From assembly GCF_001189845.1 (NCBI RefSeq), contig NZ_LFLZ01000031.1:1-64000 (forward strand): DNA of 64,000 bases, in the 5' to 3' direction. This DNA comes from Bradyrhizobium tropiciagri (GTDB lineage: Bacteria > Pseudomonadota > Alphaproteobacteria > Rhizobiales > Xanthobacteraceae). Below are positions 43,302 to 51,872 of this stretch, piece after piece; the stretch's first letter is position 1; every line of letters starts with the position of its first letter. The notes under the pieces were generated by a model, which was not told the origin of the DNA, did not search any database, and was given only the letters and a program-made list of their open reading frames with translations. Both the position numbers and the translations under genes were made by a program.

Positions 43302-44255
43302 ATGACAAAAGGCCATTCATCACTTGAGGTGAGCAGGATTCACCCATTGGATGCCCCCGATCCGCGGGTCATCCCGCCGCTGGCGGCGCTGCTCGCCTTC
43401 GAGCGCGCCGCCACGCAGCTCAGCTTCCGCCGCGCCGCCCGCGACCTGTCGCTGAGCCCGTCGGCGATCAGCCACCAGATCCGCGGGTTGGAGCAGCAGT
43501 TCGGCACCAGGCTATTCGTCCGTGGCGCGCGCTCGGTGCGGCTGACCACGGACGGCGAGCGCTACCTTGCAAAGGTGTCGGCGGCGCTGGCGACGCTCGA
43601 CGAGGCGAGCCGCGACATGCTGCGGCAACGCGGCGAGACCGGCGGGGAACTGTGGATCAGCTCACTGCCGTTCTTCACCAGCGCGGTGCTGCTGCCGGCG
43701 CTGCCGGAATTCAAGCGTCGCCATCCGCAACTGACTCTGCGGATCGAGGCCACCCATCAATATGCCGACTTCACCAGCTCCCGCGTCGACGTCGCGATCC
43801 GCTACGGACGGGAACATGCCGCCGGGCTGAGGGTCGAGCCGCTGGTCCAGGTCAGGGGATTGCCGGTCTGCACGCCGGCGCTGGTCAAGGCAGGGCTTCG
43901 GGCTCCTGCAGACCTGTCGCGCGAGGTGCTGATCCACGTCACGACGCAACCGCGCGCATGGCCGGCCTGGCTGAAGGAGGCCGGGCTGCCGCAGCTCGCC
44001 CCGCGCGGGCATCTGTGGCTCGACAGCGTACCGGCGATGCTGGAAGCCGCCGAGCACGGGCTCGGCGTGGCACTCGCGATGGCGCCTCTCATCAAGGCAC
44101 GGCCTGGCTTCGGCAAGCGGCTGGTGGCGCCGTTTGCGTTCGAGCCGGCGCATCACGAGACGATCTATTTGGTCTCCCGCACCGAGCAGGCGCGGGACCG
44201 GCGGATATCAGCGGTGCGGCGCTGGATCGCCGACGCGGTTGCGCGGGCGAGCTAG
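43302..44255 (+). CDS. LysR family transcriptional regulator
   Basis: A 317-residue LysR protein of the GcvA-like group. The HTH is LLAFERAATQLSFRRAARDLSLSPSAISHQ (about residues 30-60) and LFVRGARSVRLT follows. The effector domain runs from about residue 95. The first 15 residues are weak, and a TTG at 43347 behind GAGGTGAGCAGG is an alternative start. It is divergent from the thioesterase gene and convergent with the ABC operon, overlapping its final stop by 4 bases. Its target is probably the thioesterase gene or the ABC operon; this is a guess. Confidence 0.85.
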   Translation: MTKGHSSLEVSRIHPLDAPDPRVIPPLAALLAFERAATQLSFRRAARDLSLSPSAISHQIRGLEQQFGTRLFVRGARSVRLTTDGERYLAKVSAALATLDEASRDMLRQRGETGGELWISSLPFFTSAVLLPALPEFKRRHPQLTLRIEATHQYADFTSSRVDVAIRYGREHAAGLRVEPLVQVRGLPVCTPALVKAGLRAPADLSREVLIHVTTQPRAWPAWLKEAGLPQLAPRGHLWLDSVPAMLEAAEHGLGVALAMAPLIKARPGFGKRLVAPFAFEPAHHETIYLVSRTEQARDRRISAVRRWIADAVARAS

Positions 44256-45229
44256 ACCGTCACTGCCGTTGGCTCGGCCAGGACGCAGCGTGCCAGACGG
44301 CCGGGCGCAACCTGCACGCAGGGCGGCAGGCTCTCGCTGCAGCGCGGCTCGGCGAACTTGCAGCGTGGTGCAAAGGAGCAACTGGCCGGCGCATTGTCGA
44401 GCGACGGCGGCGTGCCCGGGATGGTCTCGAGCCGCTGGCCGCGCATCGCGCCGTGAATGGTCGAAGCCAGCAAGCCCTTCGCATAAGGATGCACCGGCGT
44501 ACGGACGATATCGCGCAAGGCGCCCTGCTCCACGATCTGCCCGGCATACATCACCGCGACGCGGTCGCAGATTTCAATGGCAACGCCGATGTCATGGGTG
44601 ACGAAGATGACGGACATGCCGAACTCGCGCTGCAATTCACGCAGCAGCAGCAGGATCTGGATCTGCACGGTGGCATCGAGCGCCGTGGTCGGCTCGTCCG
44701 CGAGCAGTATCTTCGGCTTGCAGGCCAGCGCCAGCGCGATCATCGCACGCTGGCGCATGCCGCCCGACATCTCGTGCGGATAGGACTCCAGCCGCCGCTT
44801 CGCCGAGGGGATCCGCACCACTTCGAGCATCTCGAGCGCGCGGGCCGTGGCCTCGCGCTCACTCTTGCCCTCGTGACGCATCACCGTCTCGGCGATCTGG
44901 CGGCCGATGGTGTAGACCGGATCGAGCGCCAGCGCCGGCTCCTGGAAGATCATCGAGACGGTCTGGCCGCGGAATGCGGACAGCGCCTCGTCGTCCATCG
45001 CCAGCACCTCCCGGCCCAGCACCTTCACGCTGCCGGAGATCTGCGTGCGTTTTCGCGGCAGCAGCCGCATCAGCGCGCGCAAGGTCACGCTCTTGCCCGA
45101 GCCGGACTCGCCGAGCAGCCCCAACACCTCGCCTTCGCCGAGCTGCAGGCTGAGATCGTTCACGGCATGGACCGTGCGATCGCCGGTGAAGCGGATGTTG
45201 AGGTTGTCGATCTCGACGAGGCTAGTCAT
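44252..45229 (-). CDS. ABC transporter ATP-binding protein (DppD/OppD-like)
   Basis: A 325-residue ATPase of a peptide/nickel-type ABC importer. Walker A LLGESGSGKSVTLRAL, signature MSGGMRQRAMIALAL, Walker B ILLADEPTTALD, switch His in VIFVTHDIGVAIEI. The C-terminal oligopeptide/dipeptide domain has HPYAKGLLAS and a CSFAPRCKFAEPRC-like cysteine cluster usual for OppD/DppD. It ends overlapping the LysR stop by 4 bases and its start overlaps the amidase stop by 4 bases (45226-45229). Confidence 0.92.
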   Translation of the reverse strand: MTSLVEIDNLNIRFTGDRTVHAVNDLSLQLGEGEVLGLLGESGSGKSVTLRALMRLLPRKRTQISGSVKVLGREVLAMDDEALSAFRGQTVSMIFQEPALALDPVYTIGRQIAETVMRHEGKSEREATARALEMLEVVRIPSAKRRLESYPHEMSGGMRQRAMIALALACKPKILLADEPTTALDATVQIQILLLLRELQREFGMSVIFVTHDIGVAIEICDRVAVMYAGQIVEQGALRDIVRTPVHPYAKGLLASTIHGAMRGQRLETIPGTPPSLDNAPASCSFAPRCKFAEPRCSESLPPCVQVAPGRLARCVLAEPTAVTV

Positions 45230-46638
45230 GCGAGCTTGGGCACCCTGGCGTGGAAGTCGGTCGCACGCTGGAAGGCGACGCCGATCCGAAGCAAGGTGGC
45301 TTCTTCGAAGGAGCGGCCGATCAGCTGCATCCCGACCGGCAGACCCTCCTTGGTGAAGCCCGAGGGGATCGAAAGCGACGGCAGGCCGAGATAATTGACC
45401 GGACGGGTGAACCGCGTCAGCCGCTGGATCACCGCTTCCGCGCCCGGACCGTTGCCGACATCGCTCTCGGCGATGGTCGGCGCCGACACCGGGGCCGACG
45501 GCGCGATCACGGCATCGACACCGCTGACCGCCGCGTTGTGCGCGGCGAGCGCAGGTCCGCGCCAGCGCATCGCCTCGAGATAGGTGACCGCGGGAATGGT
45601 CAGGCCATTCTGCAACCGCATCAGGACCTGCGCGCCATAATCCTGCGGCCGCTCGATCATCCAGCGCTTGTGGAGCGCCGCGGCCTCGACCGCGAGCACC
45701 AGTTGCGACGCGGCGCTGAGCTGGCGCTGATCGGGCAGCTCGACCTTGACGATCTCGACGCCTTCCTTCGTCAGCGTCGCCACCGTCTCGTCGAGGATGC
45801 GCGCAACCTCGGGATCGAGGTCGTCGACATAGAACGCCGTCGGGACGCCGATCTTGAGACCCTTCAGCGACTGCCTGGTCGCAGCCATGTAGTCCGGCAC
45901 CGGCTGTGTCGATGCCGTCATATCCTCAGGATCGGCGCCGGCCATCAGGCCGAGCAGCAGCGCACAATCCTCCGCGGTCTGCGCCAGCGGGCCGACGGTA
46001 TCGAGCGACTGCGACAGCGGCATCGCGCCGGCGCGGCTGACGCGGCCGACCGTCGTCTTCAGGCCAGTGACGCCGCAGAAATGCGCGGGCATCCGCACCG
46101 AGCCGCCGGTGTCGGAGCCGAGTGCGGCAAAGGTCAAGCGCGCGGCAACCGCCGAGCCCGAGCCCGACGACGAGCCGCCGGTGATATGCTCGGTGTTCCA
46201 GGGATTGCGCACTGCGCCGTAATGCACGTTGTGGCCGGTCGGCCCGTAGGCGAACTCGACCATCTGCAGCGAGCCGAGCCGGACCTGTCCGGCATCCTTC
46301 ATCCGCTGCAACGCTGTCGCGGTTGCCTTCGGCACGAAATCGCGGCGGATCAGCGAGCCGCAGGTCACGACCTTGCCGGCCTCGTAATACATGTCCTTGT
46401 GCGCCAGCGGCACGCCGTGCAGCGGACCGCGACTGTTGCCCTTGGCGAGCGCGGCATCGGCCTCGGTTGCGGCGGCAAGCGCCTGTTCGGATTCGATCGC
46501 CATATAGGCATTCAGCCGCGGCTGCCACTCGGCGATCCGATGCAGCACGGCGCGCGTCACCTCATGCGAGGAGACCTTCTTCTCTGCAATCGCCTTGGCG
46601 ACTGCGGTCAGTGTCATTAGGGCCGGATCAGAGCTCAT
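45226..46638 (-). CDS. Amidase signature enzyme (AtzE/GatA-like) in the ABC operon
   Basis: A 470-residue amidase-signature hydrolase. Lys is in GVPLAHKDMYYEAG, the Ser-Ser pair in TEHITGGSSSGSGSAVAARL and the third motif in LGSDTGGSVRMPAHFCG. The C-terminal PVNYLGLPSLSIPSGF is characteristic of the GatA/AtzE branch. The start at 46638 overlaps the stop of a 65-residue gene by 4 bases (ATGA), so translation is coupled. Enzymes of this branch cleave amides, and AtzE hydrolyses 1-carboxybiuret. Placing the gene between ABC components suggests that it acts on the imported compound. Confidence 0.9.
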   Translation of the reverse strand: MSSDPALMTLTAVAKAIAEKKVSSHEVTRAVLHRIAEWQPRLNAYMAIESEQALAAATEADAALAKGNSRGPLHGVPLAHKDMYYEAGKVVTCGSLIRRDFVPKATATALQRMKDAGQVRLGSLQMVEFAYGPTGHNVHYGAVRNPWNTEHITGGSSSGSGSAVAARLTFAALGSDTGGSVRMPAHFCGVTGLKTTVGRVSRAGAMPLSQSLDTVGPLAQTAEDCALLLGLMAGADPEDMTASTQPVPDYMAATRQSLKGLKIGVPTAFYVDDLDPEVARILDETVATLTKEGVEIVKVELPDQRQLSAASQLVLAVEAAALHKRWMIERPQDYGAQVLMRLQNGLTIPAVTYLEAMRWRGPALAAHNAAVSGVDAVIAPSAPVSAPTIAESDVGNGPGAEAVIQRLTRFTRPVNYLGLPSLSIPSGFTKEGLPVGMQLIGRSFEEATLLRIGVAFQRATDFHARVPKLA

Positions 46639-46832
46639 TTCGACACCTTCGCGATCTGCGCCAGCAGGAAGCTCGCGGGTTCGAGGTCGAAGGGCAGCGT
46701 GCCGGAGATCGGGGCGAAGCCGTCGAATGCGGGTCCGATCGAATTGGCGATGCGGGCGGCGGTTTCGTCGTCGGCGGGCACGTCGGCGACGTGCGCGATC
46801 ACCTTGACGTCCTTGGGGGTGGGTCTGGTCAT
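46635..46832 (-). CDS. Small AtzG-like (DUF4089-type) amidase partner
   Basis: A 65-residue protein starting MTRPTPKDVKVIAHVADVPA, with a Ser/Pro-rich middle and an end LPFDLEPASFLLAQIAKVSK. The DLEPA-type segment followed by a short hydrophobic helix resembles AtzG, a small protein that binds the amidase AtzE and is needed for its stability. The gene overlaps both the amidase downstream and the ATPase upstream by 4 bases each, so it sits in a tightly coupled operon. Assignment is by size, position and the EPA motif, not by an alignment. GatC-like function is the alternative. Confidence 0.6.
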   Translation of the reverse strand: MTRPTPKDVKVIAHVADVPADDETAARIANSIGPAFDGFAPISGTLPFDLEPASFLLAQIAKVSK

Positions 46833-47902
46833 GCCGCGTTTTCTCCTTTTGCTTTTGCCGGCGCGCGGCTGTGCCCCGAGCCAGGAATGGCCATGAAGCA
46901 CGCCGCTTGATGGCCCATTGTATCGAGATCGCTGAGTTTAGGCGTGTCGTTTGCGCAGAGCGGCTCCGCAAACGGACAACGGGTGTGAAACCGGCAGCCC
47001 GACGGCGGATCGATCGGGTTGGGCGGATCACCCGAGATCGGCGGCACCTCGGTGCGCCTGTCGGGATCCGATGACGGCATCGCCGCCAGCAGCGCGCGGG
47101 TATAGGGATGCGCCGGCGCATCCCAGACCGCATCGACCGGACCGAGCTCGACGACTTCGCCGAGATACATCACCAGAACGCGGTCGGAGATGTAGCGTAC
47201 AACGTTGAGATCGTGGCTGATGAAGAGATAGGTCAGGCCGAATTCGCGCTTCAGGTCCGCGAGCAGGTTGAGCACCTGCGCCTCGACCGATTTGTCGAGC
47301 GCGGACACCGCCTCATCGAGGATCACGAGCCGCGGTGACAGCGCGAGCGCGCGGGCGATATTGACGCGCTGGCGCTGGCCGCCCGACACTTCATGCGGAT
47401 AGCGGTTGGCGAAGATCTCCGGCCGCAGGCCGACCTTGCCGAGCAGCTCGCGCGCCAGCGTCCGTGCCGTGTCATCGGCCATGCCGTGGACTTTCGGTCC
47501 GAAGGCGATGGACTCCTCGATGGTGAGGCGCGGATTGAGCGAGGCGTAGCTGTCCTGGAACACCATCTGCACGCCGCGGCGCAGGTCGCGCAGCGAGAGC
47601 GACGGACCGACCTGCCTTCCATCATAGATGATGTCGCCGGCATCGCGCGTCATCAGATGCATCAACAGCCGCGCGGTGGTCGACTTGCCGCAGCCGGATT
47701 CGCCGACAATGCCGACGGTCTCGCCCTTCATGACCGCGAAGCTGACGTCGTCGACCGCGCGCACGGTCTTGCGCGGGCTGAACAGCCCGCCGCGCACCGG
47801 GAAGTGCTTGGTCAGCCCGTTGACCTGCAGCAGCGGCTGCGCGGCGCCGCCAATATCGGCGACCGGCTCCAGCATGTCGGCTGAAAGATTGGTGTCGCTC
47901 AT
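46829..47902 (-). CDS. ABC transporter ATP-binding protein (DppF/OppF-like)
   Basis: A 357-residue ATPase. Walker A GIVGESGCGKSTTARLLM, signature VSGGQRQRVNIARAL, Walker B LVILDEAVSALDKSV and HPYTRALLAAMPSSDPDRRT are visible. The Walker B reads DEAVSALD instead of the usual DEPTSALD. PPSGCRFHTRCPFAEPLC has the C-terminal Cys cluster. It pairs with the OppD-like protein to drive import. The start at 47902 (MSDTNLSADMLEP) is preceded by the OppC stop at 47905, so the two are close but do not overlap. Confidence 0.92.
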   Translation of the reverse strand: MSDTNLSADMLEPVADIGGAAQPLLQVNGLTKHFPVRGGLFSPRKTVRAVDDVSFAVMKGETVGIVGESGCGKSTTARLLMHLMTRDAGDIIYDGRQVGPSLSLRDLRRGVQMVFQDSYASLNPRLTIEESIAFGPKVHGMADDTARTLARELLGKVGLRPEIFANRYPHEVSGGQRQRVNIARALALSPRLVILDEAVSALDKSVEAQVLNLLADLKREFGLTYLFISHDLNVVRYISDRVLVMYLGEVVELGPVDAVWDAPAHPYTRALLAAMPSSDPDRRTEVPPISGDPPNPIDPPSGCRFHTRCPFAEPLCANDTPKLSDLDTMGHQAACFMAIPGSGHSRAPAKAKGENAA

Positions 47903-47904
47903 CG

Positions 47905-48792
47905 CTAGTTCCTGATGTCCATGGCGCTGCGCATGCCGTCGCTGAGCAGGTTGAAGCAGATCGAGACCGCGAAGATCATCGCGCCCGGCAGCGCCGCAAC
48001 CCACGGATTGACATAGATCGCGGTGCGCAGCGTGTTCAGCATCAGGCCCCATTCCGGCTCCGGCGGCTTGGTGCCGAGCCCGAGGAAGGACAGACCGGCG
48101 GCGAGGATCATCGACACCGAGATCAGGCCGGTGGCGTAGACGAAGATCGGGCCGAGCACGTTGCCGAGCATGTGCACCCGCATGATGGTGAAGGGACCGG
48201 CGCCCGAGGCGCGCGCTGCCTCGACGAAATCCATGTTGCGGACGCCGGTGGTGACGCTCTCGGCGACGCGGGTAATCTGCGGCACGAACACGATGGTCAG
48301 CGACACGATCGAATTGGTGATGCCGGCCCCGAGCGCCCCCGAGATCGCGATCGCCAGCAGCACCGACGGAAAGGCATAGAACACGTCGACCGTGCGCATG
48401 ATCGCGGTGTTGAGCTTGCCGCCGACATAGCCGGCGACGAGGCCGAGCGAGGTGCCGATCACGAAGGCGAGGATCACCGGCAGGATGCCGATCACCAGCG
48501 AAAGACGTCCGCCATAGATCAGGCGCGCCAGCATGTCGCGCCCGAGTTCGTCGGTGCCGAGCGGATAGCCCGGCGTGCCGATGTGGCGCAGGCGGCGGAT
48601 CATCGAGCCCTGATAGGGATCGGCGAGATGCAGCCACGGTGCCAGCAGCGCCGAGGCAAGGATCAGCAGCAGGATGACGGCGCAGGCCATGCTGACCTTG
48701 TCGCGCCGGATGCGGCGCCCAACCGTCGCCCAATAGCCGCGCGCCTTGCTCGCTGGTGCGGCCTGCAATGCAGTATCCGACATCGCACTCAT
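47905..48792 (-). CDS. ABC transporter permease (DppC/OppC-like)
   Basis: A 295-residue inner-membrane permease with six membrane helices. It starts MSAMSDTALQAAPASKARG; an N-terminal extension precedes the first helix SMACAVILLLILASALLAPW. HPLGTDELGRDMLARLIYGGR-like segment (PLGTDELGRDMLARLIYG) and EAARASGAGPFTIMRVHMLGN carry the EAA motif. The open frame above 48792 runs into a family E repeat and is not part of it. It forms the translocation channel with the OppB-like protein. Confidence 0.92.
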   Translation of the reverse strand: MSAMSDTALQAAPASKARGYWATVGRRIRRDKVSMACAVILLLILASALLAPWLHLADPYQGSMIRRLRHIGTPGYPLGTDELGRDMLARLIYGGRLSLVIGILPVILAFVIGTSLGLVAGYVGGKLNTAIMRTVDVFYAFPSVLLAIAISGALGAGITNSIVSLTIVFVPQITRVAESVTTGVRNMDFVEAARASGAGPFTIMRVHMLGNVLGPIFVYATGLISVSMILAAGLSFLGLGTKPPEPEWGLMLNTLRTAIYVNPWVAALPGAMIFAVSICFNLLSDGMRSAMDIRN

Positions 48793-48810
48793 AGGAAGGC
48801 TCTTAGTTGG

Positions 48811-48858
48811 AGCATGATCTTCACGGAAAACCGGTCTCCACTTTTCCGGATCATGCTC
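48811..48858. repeat. Family E repeat, copy 3
   Basis: Arms AGCATGATCTTCACGGAAAA and TTTTCCGGATCATGCT flank CCGGTCTCCAC. It separates the two permease genes and its right end touches the OppB-like stop (48858). Confidence 0.85.
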
Positions 48859-49810
48859 TAGCTCCGCTTGATGCGCGGATCGATCGCGGCCTGCGCGATG
48901 TCGACCAGGAGATTGAGCAGCACGAAGAACAGCGCCAGCACCAGGATCGTGCCCTGCAGCAGCGGAAGATCGCGCTGGAAGATCGCCGAGTTGAGCAACA
49001 GGCCCGAACCCGGCCATGAGAACACCGTCTCGATCAGGATCGAGCCGCCGAGCATGTAACCAAGCTGCAGGCCCATCACCGCGAGCGCGGTCGGCGCCGC
49101 GTTCTTGACGACATGACGGAACACCTCGGTCTCGCGCAGGCCCTTGGCGCGCAGCGCTTCGACGAAATCCTGGCTCAGGATGTCACCGGTCAGCGCACGC
49201 ACGGTGCGGGTGACGATGCCCATCGGGATCACCGAGGTGGTGATCGCCGGCAGCACCAGGTAGCGCAGGTGCTCCCAGTCCCACGCCCAGGCGCCGGAGC
49301 CGCCGGGCCCGGCGCGACCGCGGGCAGCCAGTTGAGCTGCACCGAGAAGATGATGACCAGCACCATGCCGAGCCAGTAATGCGGCAACGAGACGCCGGCG
49401 ATCGCAATTGACGTCGCGACCTTGTCGACCCAGGTGTCGCGGAAATAGCCGGCGATCAGCCCGAACAGCAGGCCGAGCGTGAAGCCGATCATCGCAGCCG
49501 CAATCGCCAGCATCACGGTGTTGCCGACCGCGCGCATCACCTCCGACAGGACCGGCCGCCCGGTCGCGATCGAATTGCCGAGATCGCCATGGATCGCGCG
49601 CCATAGCCAGAGACCGAATTGCACCGGCAATGGACGATCGAAGCCATAGGCGGCGCGCAATTGCGCGGCGAGCTCCTGCGAGGCATCGGCCGGCAGCACC
49701 GCGACCAGGGGATCGCCGGGCGTGATGTGCACCAGGAGGAAGCACACCAGCGCGACGCTGAGCACGATCGGAATGACGTAGACGATCCGTCTGGACGTAT
49801 AGGCGAGCAC
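48858..49810 (-). pseudogene. ABC transporter permease (DppB/OppB-like), one apparent frameshift
   Basis: Six-helix permease. Residues 1 to about 168 are read from 49810 (MLAYTSRRIVYVIPIVLSVA; LLVHITPGDPLVAVLP) to FSVQLNWLPAVAPG near 49310. The frame then shifts and continues GAWAWDWEHLRYLVLPAITTSVIPMG to LLVDIAQAAIDPRIKRS at 48858, with the EAA motif DFVEALRAKGLRETEVFRHVV. Adding one base in the GGGCCCGG run around 49300-49312 restores about 317 residues, the family length. The N-terminal TFSHKGRR readings in other frames are not coding. Lost base is probably a sequencing error. Confidence 0.88.
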
Positions 49811-49827
49811 GTTTGCGTTCTTTCTTC

Positions 49828-49984
49828 CTTCTCCCCTTGTGGGAGAAGGTGGCGCGCAAAGCGCGCCGGATGAGGGGTTCTTTCCGCGGATGCAGTCAGT
49901 TCAATTCGGGAAGAGGCGTCCGCGGAGGCAACCCCTCACCCGGCTTCGCATTCGCGAGCCACCTTCTCCCACAAGGGGAGAGGG
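49828..49984. repeat. Family B repeat, copy 6
   Basis: Outer arms CTTCTCCCCTTGTGGGAGAAGG and CCTTCTCCCACAAGGGGAGAG pair almost perfectly; inner arms GGATGAGGGGTT / AACCCCTCACC. It lies between the OppB-like gene and the first binding-protein gene. Confidence 0.85.
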
Positions 49985-50008
49985 TGTAACGAGCATGTCG
50001 CTAATCGC

Positions 50009-51661
50009 TCACGGCGCGACCGTGACCGGCGAGAAGTCGACGAACCAGCTCTTCGGCTGCACAAAGCCCTTGATCTTCGAGCTCATCGCGCGCGGTGCGA
50101 CGTCGTGGGCGACATAGAGGAATGCCGCGTCGTCGACCGAGGCCGCATGCAGCTCGGCGAGCGCCGCGTCGCGGGCCGCAGGTTCGAAGGTCTGGCGGGC
50201 CTTCTTCACCAGCTCGTCGAATTTCGGGTTATTGTTGAAGCCCCAATTGTTCGAGACCGGCGGCGCCATGCCCGATTGCAGGAAGCGCACCAGCGCGAAG
50301 AACGGATCCATCGCCGCATAGGTGACGTTGATCGCATTCGAGCCGTTGGCCGACGGATCCTTGGTGCCGCGCCGCCAGTTGGTGAACAGCGTGTTCCACT
50401 CGATGACGTCGAGCTGCACATCGAAATAGCACTCGGCCAACGCCTGCTGCAGATACTCGTTCATCGGCAGCGGCAGCATCTGGCCCGACCCCGACGCCGA
50501 GGTCTGGATCTTGACCGTCAGCTTCTTGTTCGGACCGAAACCTGCCTCCTGCATCAGCTTCTGGGCGGCCGGCTTGTCATACTTGATCTGGAAGGTCGGG
50601 TTGCCGCGCCAGGGATGGCCGGGCTCGAACGTGCCGGTGGCCGGCACCATCAGGCCCGCGAGCAGGCCGTCGCGCAATCCTTCGCGATCGATGCAGAGAT
50701 TGGCGGCCTTGCGGACGCGGATGTCATTCCACGGCGAGCCCTCGACGCGGGAGAACTGCCAGGGCCAGACATGCGGCTCCTCGTTGGAATAGAGATTGAA
50801 GCCGCGCTGCTTGATCTCCGGCAGCGCATCCGGCGCCGGCGCCTCGATCCAGTTGACCTGGCCGGACAGTAGCGCCGCGGTGCGCGCATTGGCTTCCGGC
50901 ATCGGCAACAGCACCATCTTGTCGGTCTTCGGCACCCGCGCCTTGTCCCAGTACTTATCGTTCTTCACCAGCTCAAGGCGCTCGCGCGGGGTGAAGCTCG
51001 ACATTTTCCAGGGGCCGGTGCCCGACGCGTCCTTGGCGAACGCGGCCCATGCGGCCTGCGACTTCGCCTTGGCATCGGCGCCTTCGGCCTTGTCGTAGAA
51101 TTGCTGCCACTTGGCCGGGCTTGCGATGAACAGATTGGTGAGGTTGATCGGCAGGAAGCTGTCGGGCTCCTTGGTGGTCAATTCCACCGTCATGTCGTCG
51201 ATCTTGCGCGCCGACACCAAGGTCGGCATCCGCGAGGCGGTGACGCCGACCTGGCTCGCGTCATATTGCGGCGCGTCCTGCTTCAGCACCTTGTCGACGT
51301 TCCAGACCACCGCGTCGGCGTTGAACGGCGAGCCGTCGTGAAAGCTGACGCCGGGACGCAGCTTGAAAATCCACTTGGTCTTGTCGGAATCGTCGACCTT
51401 CCACTCGGTGGCGAGGCCCGGGATCATCGCGCTCGCCTTGTCCGACGAGGACAGGTCCCACATCGTCAGCGCGTCGTACATCGTGAGCCCGGTGAAGCGA
51501 TTGCCCTCGAATCCCTGGTCGGGCTGCCCGAGCGTGCGCGGAATATCGGCAGCCGTCATGCCAATGCGCAGCACGGTCTCGGCGCTGGCGATCGCCGGCA
51601 CACAATTGGCGATCGCAAGCGCCAGCATGATCGCCGTCGCATTGGTCTTCCTGTTACGCAT
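50009..51661 (-). CDS. ABC transporter substrate-binding protein (SBP_bac_5), first
   Basis: A 550-residue extracytoplasmic binding protein of the oligopeptide/dipeptide/nickel class. Signal peptide MRNRKTNATAIMLALAIANCVPAIASA with cleavage before ETV. Core motifs: TMYDALTMWDLSSSDKAS, LATEWKVDDSDKTKWIFKLRPGVSFHDGSPFNADAV and the C-terminal LAELHAASVDDAAFLYV. It belongs to the minus-strand ABC operon, upstream of the OppB-like gene. It is clearly homologous to the divergently encoded protein at 51873-53480, sharing ETAPAPDA-like and GASGTGQMLSLPMNE-like segments. Ligand unknown. Confidence 0.92.
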   Translation of the reverse strand: MRNRKTNATAIMLALAIANCVPAIASAETVLRIGMTAADIPRTLGQPDQGFEGNRFTGLTMYDALTMWDLSSSDKASAMIPGLATEWKVDDSDKTKWIFKLRPGVSFHDGSPFNADAVVWNVDKVLKQDAPQYDASQVGVTASRMPTLVSARKIDDMTVELTTKEPDSFLPINLTNLFIASPAKWQQFYDKAEGADAKAKSQAAWAAFAKDASGTGPWKMSSFTPRERLELVKNDKYWDKARVPKTDKMVLLPMPEANARTAALLSGQVNWIEAPAPDALPEIKQRGFNLYSNEEPHVWPWQFSRVEGSPWNDIRVRKAANLCIDREGLRDGLLAGLMVPATGTFEPGHPWRGNPTFQIKYDKPAAQKLMQEAGFGPNKKLTVKIQTSASGSGQMLPLPMNEYLQQALAECYFDVQLDVIEWNTLFTNWRRGTKDPSANGSNAINVTYAAMDPFFALVRFLQSGMAPPVSNNWGFNNNPKFDELVKKARQTFEPAARDAALAELHAASVDDAAFLYVAHDVAPRAMSSKIKGFVQPKSWFVDFSPVTVAP

Positions 51662-51808
51662 CTGAGCAACCCCTTCGAAGTCTGGTGACGTTTTTGGTGA
51701 TTATTTCTTGGGCAAGCGTATGCAATGCCTGTGCCAAGGGGAATAGTTCTTCAGCAAAATACCGTTCGCCGCGTCATTTCTTCCCACATCGCACCGCAGT
51801 GAAGCGAA

Positions 51809-51826
51809 GATGCCTAATCTGGCATC
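51809..51826. promoter_or_regulatory. Inverted repeat between divergent binding-protein genes
   Basis: Perfect 6-base arms GATGCC / GGCATC around TAATCT, 47 bases before the plus-strand start. It lies in the 211-bp gap that must hold both promoters and is the clearest dyad in it. Operator role is inferred. Confidence 0.45.
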
Positions 51827-51872
51827 ATGCTTGCTTGATTTGGCTCCGACTTCTCATCAACGGAGCCTTTCT

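Noticed and set aside
45250..46620. 456-residue plus-strand frame opposite the ABC-operon amidase
   Set aside because: Antisense shadow of a complete amidase with its catalytic Lys and Ser motifs.
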